A DNA stretch of 21,745 nucleotides from Desulfurococcales archaeon (GCA_027043985.1 JALUDQ010000005.1:1-21745), one strand, 5' to 3'. Shown: positions 6,847 through 14,606, counted from the first letter of the stretch. Translations and numbers: made by a program. The notes: generated by a model not told the origin, from the sequence alone.

Positions 6847-8712
6847 TTATGCTTCTACTTCTTTGCGCTTCTTTTCCTCTTTCTTCCTAGCTACTTCTAT
6901 CTTTAGTCTAGCTGTTCTTGCTAGCTCTCTTAGTATATCATTCTTACATACAATGCCTTGCAGTCTTCCCTCAGAGTCTACTACTGGTATACCGTCTACA
7001 TTGTGCTTCTTCATCAACTCTACAGCCTTCACGACGTCGTCGCTGTTATTGACTGTCACTTTTAGTGGTACTGTTACATCTATTGCTACTAGTGGTAGAA
7101 CCTTAACGTATCTTCCAAGTCTTGCTGCTCCCTTCACTAGTTTTCTAACCCAGATCAGTTTTCTCGTCTTTATACCAGTTGTTGCGTCTTCGTAGGCTAC
7201 GAAGGGTAGTCTATTCGCTGATACTACTCCCCTAATCTCGCCATCATATACTGCTAGTGCATCTAAGAGGAAGGTCTGCATCTTCCTTATAACGTGGTGT
7301 AGGCTGTGGTGTGGGTGGACTACTCCTATTCTTCCAGGCGTCATAATGTTTTCTACCAGTGCCCTACCAGCCTGGGTTCTAGCATATGCTTCTACTATTA
7401 TGTCTTTAGTTATATAGCCTATTATTGCTCCCTCTTCGTCTACTACGAAGGCTACTTCTGCTCCCTTATTGAGCATCTCGTAGGCTACTTGCTCTATGGG
7501 GGTGTCGGGTTTCACTTTTGGTACTTCTTTTACTAGTATGTAGTCTATGAAGAAGCGGTCGTAGACTCTTCTACGCCATATGGGTCCTTCTGTTGCTATT
7601 GCTTTAAGCATGCTCCACTTCGACACGTAGCCTATGATTTCTCCCTTCTCATCTAATACTATTAGATAGTTTGTTCTCCTCCGTAACATTTCTTTTCTGG
7701 CATGTTCTATTGTATCTGTTATCCTTATAGCCGGCATTTCCTCTAAGGCTATCTCGCTTGCCCGGACACCCATGTATTCTTCTACTACTGGTTTAGTAAC
7801 AGCAACTTGTTCTAGGGCTCTCTCTGATGTGATATATGTTATACGTTCCCCTGCCTCTACTGGTTTTGGTAGCCTTACTACTGTTACTGGTACTCTGCCT
7901 GGCTTTGCTCCTTCTAAGTAGGCTCTCGCTATGTCTGCTTGCGTTACAACTCCTATAACATGACCTTTCTCGTCTACTACTGGGAGGAGTGTGAAGTCGT
8001 GTTTGATCATTATGTCGGCTACAACGTCTACGGGGGTGTCTGGTGTTGCTACTATTACTCCTCTTGTCATAACTCTCTTAATCTTCGCTGGGCTAACTAT
8101 GTGGGCCTCGCTTTCTCGGTGGAAGAACCATCTCCCAGAGTCTACGAAGTCTTTAGGTGTAGCAATGCCTACGGGTATTGGTTCTTCTTTGTTGCGGACA
8201 ACTATTACTGCTGGTAATGCCTTATACACGAACTTGCTCCACACCCTGTTTACTCTTTCATCTGGTGTGACGAGCATTTCTTCTAGTCCTTCCTTCGTCA
8301 TTACTTCTGCTACACTTTCAGCCTTCGGCGCTATACCCTGGTCTCTCAATGCTTTTATTATGTCTCTCATAGTTATTACTGCTTCAAGTCGCTCCTCCTG
8401 TAGATTATTTACTACTGGTGCACCCCATACTTTTTCTTCAACCATTTTCTCATAGGCTTCACGTATATCCATGTCTCTTACGAGTACTGGTTTATCTCTA
8501 ACAACTTCTCCTACAGTCATATTGCTCTTCTGGCTTGTAACCATGATTGCTTCTATCCATGTAAGGTATCCTACTAGCCTATTATTGCGAGTGTCTTTTA
8601 CAACAGGTATTACTCTCTCTCCACTCTCCCGGAAGAGGCTTCTAGCATATGTTAGGAGTGCTCTCTTCGTTAACACGTACTTGGGCTTACGGGCTATTTC
8701 CCATAGCCTCAT
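6847..8712 (-). CDS. Protein made of eight CBS motifs (four Bateman modules)
   Basis: A 621-residue soluble protein that appears to consist only of CBS motifs, which in pairs bind adenine nucleotides (AMP, ATP, SAM) and sense energy state. Repeats are seen at about 12-60, 66-122, 133-195, 208-267, 316-372, 391-445, 452-508 and 545-600. The clearest are repeat 4 (LLPVVDEKGHVIGVVTQADI), repeat 6 (VVDEEGAIIGYITKDI) and repeat 8 (GIPVVDSEGRLQGIVCKNDI). Repeats 1 and 3 are degenerate. No catalytic or DNA-binding domain is attached; residues 270-315 are a linker and the C-terminus is a highly charged Lys/Glu tail. Start ATG 8712 has a GGTGAT Shine-Dalgarno site 5 nt upstream. The regulated partner is not evident from the neighbours. 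Confidence 0.9.
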   Translation of the reverse strand: MRLWEIARKPKYVLTKRALLTYARSLFRESGERVIPVVKDTRNNRLVGYLTWIEAIMVTSQKSNMTVGEVVRDKPVLVRDMDIREAYEKMVEEKVWGAPVVNNLQEERLEAVITMRDIIKALRDQGIAPKAESVAEVMTKEGLEEMLVTPDERVNRVWSKFVYKALPAVIVVRNKEEPIPVGIATPKDFVDSGRWFFHRESEAHIVSPAKIKRVMTRGVIVATPDTPVDVVADIMIKHDFTLLPVVDEKGHVIGVVTQADIARAYLEGAKPGRVPVTVVRLPKPVEAGERITYITSERALEQVAVTKPVVEEYMGVRASEIALEEMPAIRITDTIEHARKEMLRRRTNYLIVLDEKGEIIGYVSKWSMLKAIATEGPIWRRRVYDRFFIDYILVKEVPKVKPDTPIEQVAYEMLNKGAEVAFVVDEEGAIIGYITKDIIVEAYARTQAGRALVENIMTPGRIGVVHPHHSLHHVIRKMQTFLLDALAVYDGEIRGVVSANRLPFVAYEDATTGIKTRKLIWVRKLVKGAARLGRYVKVLPLVAIDVTVPLKVTVNNSDDVVKAVELMKKHNVDGIPVVDSEGRLQGIVCKNDILRELARTARLKIEVARKKEEKKRKEVEA

Positions 8713-8717
8713 CTAAT

Positions 8718-8723
8718 ATCACC
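8718..8723 (-). promoter_or_regulatory. Shine-Dalgarno site of the CBS gene
   Basis: The minus strand reads GGTGAT with a 5-nt spacer to ATG 8712, a full match to the archaeal anti-Shine-Dalgarno sequence. It fixes the start. Confidence 0.7.
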
Positions 8724-8748
8724 AACCACTAGAAGTTTTGAAGGCTAG

Positions 8749-8773
8749 GATAAAAATACTACGATAAAAGAGT
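8749..8773 (-). promoter_or_regulatory. Possible promoter of the CBS gene
   Basis: Two boxes are seen on the minus strand: CTTTTATCG (about 8764-8772) and TATTTTTATCC (about 8750-8760). The distal one would give a leader of about 30 nt that includes the Shine-Dalgarno site, so it is preferred. Confidence 0.4.
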
Positions 8774-8802
8774 ATATTGACATATTCTACGTAAACAATG
8801 TA

Positions 8803-11028
8803 TTAGAGCTTATACCCACGTTTCCTTAAATATTCTTCAGCATTCCTATATATTTCTTCAACTAGTTTTTCACCAAAACCGTGTAGTGATAATAGGATCT
8901 TCTTTGGTGTTACAACTAGTTGTTCAGGTGTTCTTACCCCTATTTCTGCTAGTTGTCTTGCTCTCACTCTTCCTATTCCTTTTATTTCTACTAGCGCGAG
9001 TAGATCCTCTTTTACACCATGTTCTATTCTCTTGCTTAGCTTCCTATATGCTTCACCGTGAACTTGTAAGCCCGCTACATCTAGTATTCTCGCTAAAGCA
9101 CTAGTTATCCAAGCCATGGTCTCCTTCATATTATAGAGGTCTCCTGAGCCAATGTTGTATCGGTAGGTTATGTAGTCTTCGTGTTTTTCTTCAATCCAGT
9201 CTCGTAGAATCCTCATAGCCTTATATGCTTGAAGCCATACCTCTTCAGCCTCGTATTCGTCTGGAGGTTTAGGTATAACTCCTTTACCAACATCCTCGTA
9301 TGCATCGTATTCGAGTTCTTCATCACTCTTGGAGAAATATGGGCGACTTCTAGCGTAGTCGGGTGTCATTGCCGCTAAGTGGAGGTAGTATTCTTCGGGG
9401 AGCTTCTTATCCTTCTTTAATGATAGGTCTAGTATGACTATTCGAGCAGACCATGGGTCAAGATATGTTGTGGTAACGGTTCTGCCTAGAAGAGTTGGTT
9501 TCAGCTCTCCTCCCTTCTCAGAGACCATTTTCCACTCTACAAGGTCGTCTACAACCATGTTAACAGTGTTTTCAAGTACTCTATACGACTGGAACCCTTG
9601 CTGTCTATAATATAGGGTTTGTGAGAAAACACCAACAACCTCGCTTACAGTTGATGCTTCTCCACTCGCTATAAGTGCTAGTGTATAGATTCTTAGAGCA
9701 CGCTCATTGTTTAGAGCGGACATTATGGGTTCTGGGGCTCGGTTAATATAACGTGTAAAAGCTTCCTTAGCCTTATACTCATCTACTATTATTGCCTCAC
9801 CTAAGTCATCGTATTGTGGTCTCCCAGCCCTACCAGCCATCTGCTTATACTCTAATATCTTGATACGAGTAGTCCTCTTGAGCCGAGGCTCATACCTTCT
9901 AATCGATACAAGTACTCTCCTCGCAGGCAAGTTGACTCCAGCTGCTAGTGTTGGCGTAGCGTAGAGAGCCTTCAATAGCCTCTGGCGAAAGGCCTCCTCT
10001 ATTAGCCGTCTAGCCCTATGAGACAAGCCCGCGTGGTGGAAGGCTACTCCTTTCTCAAGGAGTGGTTTAAGCTTCTCCGCCTCATGTCTTGATGATAGCT
10101 CGTCTCCTATTCTCTCAGACAATAGTTTAAGCTTCAACTTCTCCTCGTTGCTTAAGTAGCGGTATAAGTGTTCGCCAGTACGCTCGGCATATCGTTCTAC
10201 ATATCGCCGGTTATGGATGAAGGCTAGTACTTGTAAGCCTTTAACCACACTTGTTAAAACTATGTCCATAAACCCGTTACCAGTGAATAATCTCACTTCC
10301 TCTACTCTTCCGTCAGCAAAGTATATCTTGTAGCTGCGTTTATCGAAAGCTCCTTCAACTAGTTTTACGGGTCTCCAAGTAGATACTACTAGCTTAGCCT
10401 TCAACCATTCTGCTAGTTCTCCGGGATTACCTATAGTTGCCGATAAACCTATTATCTGATAATCTCTTTGAAGACATCGCGCAGCTATCATTTCTATTAT
10501 TGGCCCACGTTCACCATCGCCTATATAGTGGAGTTCATCTATAACGATAGTCCCGACGCGATTGAGCCATGAGGGTTTCTGGCGGAGAATACTATCAAGT
10601 TTCTCGTAGGTTGTAACAACTATATCATATACTCCGAGTTCCTCGCCCGAAGACTCATAGTCACCCGTACTAATACCTATTCTTAATCCGAGCCTACTCC
10701 AATCTCTTAGCTCATTATACTTCTCCGATGCAAGAGCTTTGAGGGGAAGCGTGTATAGGCCCTTATAGCCTCTTAGAGCACTGGTGACGAGTGCTAGTTC
10801 AGCTATTAGTGTCTTACCGCTAGCAGTTGGTGCTGCTACAACAACGTTTTCTCCCTCAAGGACGCCAGCCTTAACGGCTAGAGTCTGTGGTGGTGTTAGC
10901 TTGGATATACCCCGAGACCTTAATACTTCTTTTATTTTCTCTGGTACATCTAGGTCTTCGACATTCATGGTTACATTGTCGAATAGTGATCTCAAATACG
11001 TCACCAGGTATTTGTTAGCATTGAACAC
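8803..11028 (-). CDS. hel308: Hel308-type (Ski2-like) DNA helicase
   Basis: ATP-dependent 3'-5' DNA helicase of superfamily 2, linked in archaea to repair of stalled replication forks. Of 741 residues, the N-terminal two RecA-like domains show the Q-motif LTPPQT (44-49), Walker A APTASGKT (66-73), DELH (164-167), SAT (196-198), FHHAGL (330-335), TPTLAAGVNLPARR (358-371) and QMAGRAGRP (396-404). A winged-helix and ratchet region follows, and a C-terminal helix-hairpin-helix segment (EIKGIGRVRARQL, in the last 65 residues) completes the Hel308 layout. The start is uncertain. A TATA box about 46 bp before GTG 11028 supports that codon, while family alignment (MNVEDLDVPEKIKEVL, from residue 21) would suit ATG 10968. 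I kept 11028. Confidence 0.93.
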   Translation of the reverse strand: MFNANKYLVTYLRSLFDNVTMNVEDLDVPEKIKEVLRSRGISKLTPPQTLAVKAGVLEGENVVVAAPTASGKTLIAELALVTSALRGYKGLYTLPLKALASEKYNELRDWSRLGLRIGISTGDYESSGEELGVYDIVVTTYEKLDSILRQKPSWLNRVGTIVIDELHYIGDGERGPIIEMIAARCLQRDYQIIGLSATIGNPGELAEWLKAKLVVSTWRPVKLVEGAFDKRSYKIYFADGRVEEVRLFTGNGFMDIVLTSVVKGLQVLAFIHNRRYVERYAERTGEHLYRYLSNEEKLKLKLLSERIGDELSSRHEAEKLKPLLEKGVAFHHAGLSHRARRLIEEAFRQRLLKALYATPTLAAGVNLPARRVLVSIRRYEPRLKRTTRIKILEYKQMAGRAGRPQYDDLGEAIIVDEYKAKEAFTRYINRAPEPIMSALNNERALRIYTLALIASGEASTVSEVVGVFSQTLYYRQQGFQSYRVLENTVNMVVDDLVEWKMVSEKGGELKPTLLGRTVTTTYLDPWSARIVILDLSLKKDKKLPEEYYLHLAAMTPDYARSRPYFSKSDEELEYDAYEDVGKGVIPKPPDEYEAEEVWLQAYKAMRILRDWIEEKHEDYITYRYNIGSGDLYNMKETMAWITSALARILDVAGLQVHGEAYRKLSKRIEHGVKEDLLALVEIKGIGRVRARQLAEIGVRTPEQLVVTPKKILLSLHGFGEKLVEEIYRNAEEYLRKRGYKL

Positions 11029-11068
11029 TATTGCCGTGGGAGCCTATAGGTATATGTTGTATAGACCT

Positions 11069-11079
11069 GGATATAAAAG
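11069..11079 (-). promoter_or_regulatory. TATA box for hel308
   Basis: The minus strand reads CTTTTATATCC, a near-ideal box. The predicted transcript start is near 11048, about 20 nt before GTG 11028 but about 80 nt before ATG 10968. Confidence 0.6.
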
Positions 11080-11123
11080 AGAGAGGAGGGTGAAAGTAAT
11101 AGTCTAAACTGGCTAGAGGTAGG

Positions 11124-11134
11124 GCTTTATAGTC
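11124..11134 (+). promoter_or_regulatory. TATA box for the acetyltransferase gene
   Basis: GCTTTATAGTC lies about 36 bp before ATG 11165, divergent from the hel308 promoter. The short leader still holds an AGGTG Shine-Dalgarno site at 11155-11159. Confidence 0.5.
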
Positions 11135-11164
11135 TAGGCTTTCATTGTAGAACTAGGTGTCTCT

Positions 11165-11887
11165 ATGGGTTATGTTTCCCCACGTGCTAAGTTTCTTGGA
11201 AAAATAATATTATCCGATAGCGCAATAGTCTATGGTTCAACAGTTATAGGTAGGAACTCTATTATAGGAGACTACGTGGTTTTAGGGTTTCCCCGTAGAC
11301 GTGGACTCAAGAGCTTGAGAGATGCCTTCTCAGTTATGAAGAATGTATACGAGCAATATGATAGTATAAGTAGCGGTGTAGTTATAGGCGAAAACGTTGT
11401 CATAAGACCCTTCACAGTCGTATATGAGGGTTCACATATAGGAGATAATGTTGAAACAGGACATTTTGTATTGATACGAGAGGAAGTAGAAGTAGGTGAA
11501 GGCTCTCTCATTGGTACGAATACTATTGTTGACGGATATGCTAGGATTGGGAGAAATGTTAGAATAGAAAGCGGCGTATACATCCCGCCTAAAACCATCA
11601 TAGAAGACAACGTCTTCCTAGGCCCCCATGCAACTATAACTAACGACAAATATCCTGTTAGTAAGAGACTTGTAGGAGTAACTATAAGACGTGGAGCAGT
11701 TATAGGAGCTAACTCAACCCTCATAGCTGGAGTAGAGATTGGAGAAGAAGCAGTCGTTGCAGCAGGATCTGTTGTAACTAGAAACGTGCCCCCAAGAACA
11801 GTTGTTGCGGGAGTACCAGCGAAACCTATCGCCTCTAGAAAGGAATATGATGAGAAGAAGAAAGCCTATGAGCGCATAGAGTCATAG
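11165..11887 (+). CDS. Left-handed beta-helix (hexapeptide repeat) acetyltransferase, WlbB/WbpD-like
   Basis: A 240-residue acyl-CoA-dependent N- or O-acetyltransferase with many [LIV]-G-X-X-X-X repeats running from about residue 5 to 220, the left-handed beta-helix fold. The block GPHATITNDKYPVSKR (153-168) resembles the TND-YP region of WlbB/WbpD enzymes, which acetylate a 3-amino nucleotide sugar. The C-terminal AAGSVVTRNVPPRTVVAGVPAK in overlapping pieces (199-220) is the standard acetyl-CoA end block. H100 is a candidate catalytic base. An insert at about 43-70 (FPRRRGLKSLRDAF and on) interrupts the coil and makes the protein some 40-50 residues longer than typical members. The acceptor is probably a nucleotide sugar for surface glycans, but no partner amino-transferase is nearby. 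The last 6 nt overlap the convergent ferritin-like gene. Confidence 0.85.
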   Translation: MGYVSPRAKFLGKIILSDSAIVYGSTVIGRNSIIGDYVVLGFPRRRGLKSLRDAFSVMKNVYEQYDSISSGVVIGENVVIRPFTVVYEGSHIGDNVETGHFVLIREEVEVGEGSLIGTNTIVDGYARIGRNVRIESGVYIPPKTIIEDNVFLGPHATITNDKYPVSKRLVGVTIRRGAVIGANSTLIAGVEIGEEAVVAAGSVVTRNVPPRTVVAGVPAKPIASRKEYDEKKKAYERIES

Positions 11888-12436
11888 CTTACCTACAACG
11901 TATTCTATAAGGCTTGCATGATAGGTTTCTTCAACACTTATCTCCTCCAATATTATTCTCCAACCCCTAGCACTCGGTAGTCTACGGGAAACTATTTCTA
12001 GATTAGAGCTAATGAGCTGGGATAATAGTTTCACATGATATTCTTCTCCAACAGTTCTCTCAAGACCAGCACACTCGGATAAAATCTCCCTCACATTACC
12101 TATAGATAACTCCTCTCTTCCAGCCCTCTCCAAGAACCCGTCTAGCACTGCTAAGAACTTGTTTCCCTCACACCTACTCCTATCAACACCCAAAGTCTTA
12201 GCGAGGAATGAGAAGAATTCAGCATGATTTCTACTTTCTCGAGCTACATGTAAGAGTATCTCAGCTAGAGTAGAAGGCAGCTTCAATGATAATCGCTCAT
12301 AGAGTTCTGCTATCTTCTCCTCAAACAATATACTACAACTAATACTGTATCCTAGTAAACCCGTCTCCCAACCACTAATACTCCTATTACTCCTACTAGC
12401 TATGCTACGAGAGGTTAGAATCCCTAATTCACCCAT
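11882..12436 (-). CDS. Ferritin-like four-helix protein
   Basis: A 184-residue protein with the pattern of ferritin-like diiron folds. It has an acidic pair E39-E40 in the first long helix, RESRNHAEFF (66-75) in the second, VGEEYH (129-134) in the third and EETYH (169-173, true ExxH) in the fourth. The second motif has Ser where ExxH would place Glu and has Glu one residue earlier (E67 with H71), so metal binding there is unsure. The first 22 residues are Ser/Arg-rich and outside the fold. Possible roles are iron handling, peroxide defence or, if the site is broken, a non-metal role. Start ATG 12436 has no Shine-Dalgarno site and a TATA box that predicts an almost leaderless mRNA. No rubredoxin domain is present. 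Confidence 0.6.
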   Translation of the reverse strand: MGELGILTSRSIASRSNRSISGWETGLLGYSISCSILFEEKIAELYERLSLKLPSTLAEILLHVARESRNHAEFFSFLAKTLGVDRSRCEGNKFLAVLDGFLERAGREELSIGNVREILSECAGLERTVGEEYHVKLLSQLISSNLEIVSRRLPSARGWRIILEEISVEETYHASLIEYVVGKL

Positions 12437-12462
12437 AGCTATTATTCTATTAAGACTCTAAT

Positions 12463-12470
12463 ACTATTTA
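12463..12470 (-). promoter_or_regulatory. Possible TATA box for the ferritin-like gene
   Basis: The minus strand reads TAAATAGT about 30 bp before ATG 12436, giving a leader of only a few nucleotides. Confidence 0.4.
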
Positions 12471-12549
12471 CCGTAATCTCAGAGAAAACTCGTTGACCCA
12501 GCATATTTTTAATTCACAGAAATCTGGGGACCACTAAGACTATCATTGA

Positions 12550-12559
12550 CTTATTTATC
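12550..12559 (+). promoter_or_regulatory. TATA box for the 12587 gene
   Basis: CTTATTTATC is centred about 32 bp before GTG 12587, implying a nearly leaderless transcript. Confidence 0.45.
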
Positions 12560-12586
12560 TGAAATAAACTATTCTATCAAATAGCG

Positions 12587-13351
12587 GTGGAGGTAAGTAG
12601 AGCCTTGGAGAAAATCTTGGATACACCACTACTCTACTATATCGTTAGCCTTGTAGGAGGACTAGGATTATTAGCTGTTAGCGGTAGACTCGTGGTAGAC
12701 CCGGCAAGCTATGGTATCCCTAATCTTCCAGTAATCCTACCGTCTATTCTAGCACTAATAATCTACGAACTACTAGTACTACCCTGGCTCTTTAAAACAA
12801 AGACAACCTATGGGGCAATTAGAGCACCAATAATACTATTGCTTATACTAACACTAGTATATGGAGCAGAACTCCAACCACTACTACTCATACTGGGAGC
12901 AACCATATTATTCATTGAAACAAAAATACTATTAGACATAGCAGCAACAAAAAGACAAGTACTCTATAGCCTCGCCGGCATTTTTAGAGGCCTTGCTGGT
13001 TTTATGACAATAGTCTATAGTATATCCATAATACAGCCCACACTAGAAAATTCTATCATAACGATAACCCAGCTAATCCTAGCCCTACTACCCTTCATAA
13101 TACTTGGAGCCTATATGGGGATAACTATACACTTGCTCACAATGACAAGGGATCCATTAAAACTAGGAGCAATCCTAGCCCCACTAACCCTACTAACAGT
13201 ACTACTAACAATAATAACCTACATATACACTCAGCCAGCCCTAACAAACCCAAACATAGCACTAGAAACCTATGGAAACATGACCCGAGCAATAAGCCTA
13301 CTAACACCAATGACTATAATGGTGCAAACACTATTAGAAAAGAAGCTATAA
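12587..13351 (+). CDS. Polytopic membrane protein, function unknown
   Basis: A 254-residue, very hydrophobic protein with 7-8 predicted membrane helices at about 14-34, 47-69, 79-95, 97-116, 126-149, 157-184, 194-215 and possibly 233-250. Loops are short, charged residues are few, and I see no transporter, peptidase or glycosyltransferase motif. The start is GTG at 12587, and the nearby TATA box supports a near-leaderless mRNA. It lies between the ferritin-like gene (divergent) and the pilin gene (convergent, 14 bp away). It does not look like a TadC/PilC pilus platform, which would have fewer helices and large cytoplasmic domains. An energy-complex subunit or small permease is conceivable but not supported. 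Confidence 0.7.
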   Translation: MEVSRALEKILDTPLLYYIVSLVGGLGLLAVSGRLVVDPASYGIPNLPVILPSILALIIYELLVLPWLFKTKTTYGAIRAPIILLLILTLVYGAELQPLLLILGATILFIETKILLDIAATKRQVLYSLAGIFRGLAGFMTIVYSISIIQPTLENSIITITQLILALLPFIILGAYMGITIHLLTMTRDPLKLGAILAPLTLLTVLLTIITYIYTQPALTNPNIALETYGNMTRAISLLTPMTIMVQTLLEKKL

Positions 13352-13365
13352 GCAATATAATGCTT

Positions 13366-13818
13366 TTAGCGCACACCATAGATCTCTATATAGAATAACT
13401 CAGCACCAGAATCAGTTACAAGATATGCTTCAATATAACCTCTAGCAATATCCTGATCATCAAGGTATATGTTATAGGATGATACGTCAAGCTCTATACG
13501 TTTAGCCTCATTAGGGTCAAATACAATGTTTACTGGAATAGTTGCATTCTTAATCTTAATATAGTGAACAGTTACGGGCTTATCATTAGGATTCTTAAAA
13601 CCACCAGTAATCTCGAGAAGCTTCCTAGTAGTCTCGTTATATAGTCCATGAGGCATAATAATAGATACCAAGTGATACTGCTGAGACTTAACAACACCAA
13701 AACTCACACCAGAAGCCATGAAAACAGCTATCAACAATATAGTTATCGCCAACAATATCATGAATATAATACCAATAGTACTCATAACACCCTTCCTACT
13801 CCTCAAAGGAGACCTCAT
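13366..13818 (-). CDS. Type IV pilin-like protein (paralog 1)
   Basis: A 150-residue secreted precursor with a class III signal peptide: basic leader MRSPLRSRKG (1-10), predicted cleavage after G10 by a prepilin peptidase (PibD/FlaK type), then a hydrophobic helix VMSTIGIIFMILLAITILL and on to about residue 37. This N-terminal helix would form the filament core, and the C-terminal 100 residues a small beta domain. Two N-glycosylation sequons are seen (N61, N91). It is clearly related to the next upstream pilin: both have the K/N-N-P-S/N-D turn and end in a D-I-X-X-G-Y-I-[DE] block. Start ATG 13818 has GAGGG 6 nt upstream and its own TATA box. It may be a major or minor pilin; an archaellin is less likely given the short length. 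Confidence 0.8.
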   Translation of the reverse strand: MRSPLRSRKGVMSTIGIIFMILLAITILLIAVFMASGVSFGVVKSQQYHLVSIIMPHGLYNETTRKLLEITGGFKNPNDKPVTVHYIKIKNATIPVNIVFDPNEAKRIELDVSSYNIYLDDQDIARGYIEAYLVTDSGAELFYIEIYGVR

Positions 13819-13869
13819 ATACTTCCCTCAAAGAGTTATCCAATACTACTCATAGATAAAGATGCAGAA

Positions 13870-13878
13870 GTATTTAAG
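13870..13878 (-). promoter_or_regulatory. TATA box for pilin paralog 1
   Basis: The minus strand reads CTTAAATAC, predicting a transcript start near 13848 and a leader of about 30 nt that contains GAGGG. Confidence 0.55.
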
Positions 13879-13885
13879 ACTAACT

Positions 13886-13930
13886 AAAAATTAAGGAGAT
13901 TTTTATAAAAAAGTTGATTGATTAATAAAA
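13886..13930 (-). terminator. T-rich terminator after pilin paralog 2
   Basis: Past the stop at 13943 the minus strand carries a T4 run, then T6 (about 13907-13912), and a final T5 near 13886-13890. This matches T-run termination and separates the two pilin transcripts. Confidence 0.5.
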
Positions 13931-13942
13931 TCTTATATTATG

Positions 13943-14398
13943 TTAGCCTACTCCTATTAACTGAGCTGATGTTGATATTGTACCAGTTGTTGTTACTAGT
14001 ACTATGTCAATATAACCCTTGTATATGTCATCCCACGTGACCGTTATACCACCTACCTGTGTTTGATCAAGTGTTATTTCAGCAGTCTTCTTGGGCTCTA
14101 CTGTTACGGGAGTAGTTAGGTCTACTACATTACCAGCTATTATTACTTTGGTAACATTGATTGCCGTGTCTGATGGGTTGTTTACTCTGAGACTTAGTGA
14201 CTGGAGCGCTAGCGTGTTCTTGTTGTAGAATGCTGCTGGTGTACCAACTATGTTTAGCTGGGCGCTCTGGCTCTTTACTGCTGATGTCGATATGTTGAAG
14301 GCTATGAATACTGCTAGTATTACTAGTATTATTGCTAGTAGTACTCCGAAGATTACGCCAAGGGGTGCAGATATACCTTTGCGGGCTTTCTTGGCCAT
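13943..14398 (-). CDS. Type IV pilin-like protein (paralog 2)
   Basis: Precursor of 151 residues from ATG 14398. The leader MAKKARKG (1-8) is a class III signal peptide, with cleavage expected after G8, followed by a 26-residue hydrophobic helix beginning ISAPLGVIFGVLLAI. The mature domain is Thr/Val-rich with no Cys, as expected for a robust filament subunit, and has sequons at N35 and N81. An ATG at 14431 would add 11 residues, but three signs favour 14398: GGGTGG 6-8 nt before it, a TATA box whose predicted transcript start (about 14422) falls after 14431, and the usual short length of such leaders. It is homologous to paralog 1 along its length. It could be the major pilin of the system served by the ATPase at 19398. 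Confidence 0.82.
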   Translation of the reverse strand: MAKKARKGISAPLGVIFGVLLAIILVILAVFIAFNISTSAVKSQSAQLNIVGTPAAFYNKNTLALQSLSLRVNNPSDTAINVTKVIIAGNVVDLTTPVTVEPKKTAEITLDQTQVGGITVTWDDIYKGYIDIVLVTTTGTISTSAQLIGVG

Positions 14399-14402
14399 AG
14401 CT

Positions 14403-14410
14403 TTCCCACC
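14403..14410 (-). promoter_or_regulatory. Shine-Dalgarno site fixing the pilin start at 14398
   Basis: The minus strand reads GGTGGGAA just before AGCTATG. It lies inside the upstream alternative reading of the gene, which argues for the shorter protein. Confidence 0.55.
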
Positions 14411-14443
14411 CTTTGAGGGGTCATTTATCATTTAAGCTTAGGA

Positions 14444-14452
14444 GTATATAAG
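14444..14452 (-). promoter_or_regulatory. TATA box for pilin paralog 2
   Basis: The minus strand reads CTTATATAC, a strong box. The transcript start is predicted at about 14422, giving a leader of about 24 nt to ATG 14398. Confidence 0.65.
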
Positions 14453-14606
14453 TATATCTCTGTAGAAATCTGTATAATCGTAATTCTATAACTATATAAT
14501 TTAGATAAAACGTCTACTCTAATACGATTAGCTTAAGTAAGAGTAAGATTTTATTTTTTAAATAAGTATAAGAGGAAAATACCTTGTACAACGATAACCC
14601 TAAAAT

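Noticed and set aside
7991..8455. Open frame of 154 codons on the plus strand inside the CBS gene
   Set aside because: It is antisense to a well-supported gene, with low-complexity Ser/Thr composition and no translation signals.
11272..11724. Open frame of 150 codons antisense to the acetyltransferase
   Set aside because: The plus-strand gene has clear hexapeptide repeats, promoter and Shine-Dalgarno site; the antisense frame shows none.
12587..13351. Polytopic protein as the missing TadC-type pilus platform
   Set aside because: It has 7-8 closely spaced helices and no large cytoplasmic domains, unlike T2SSF proteins.
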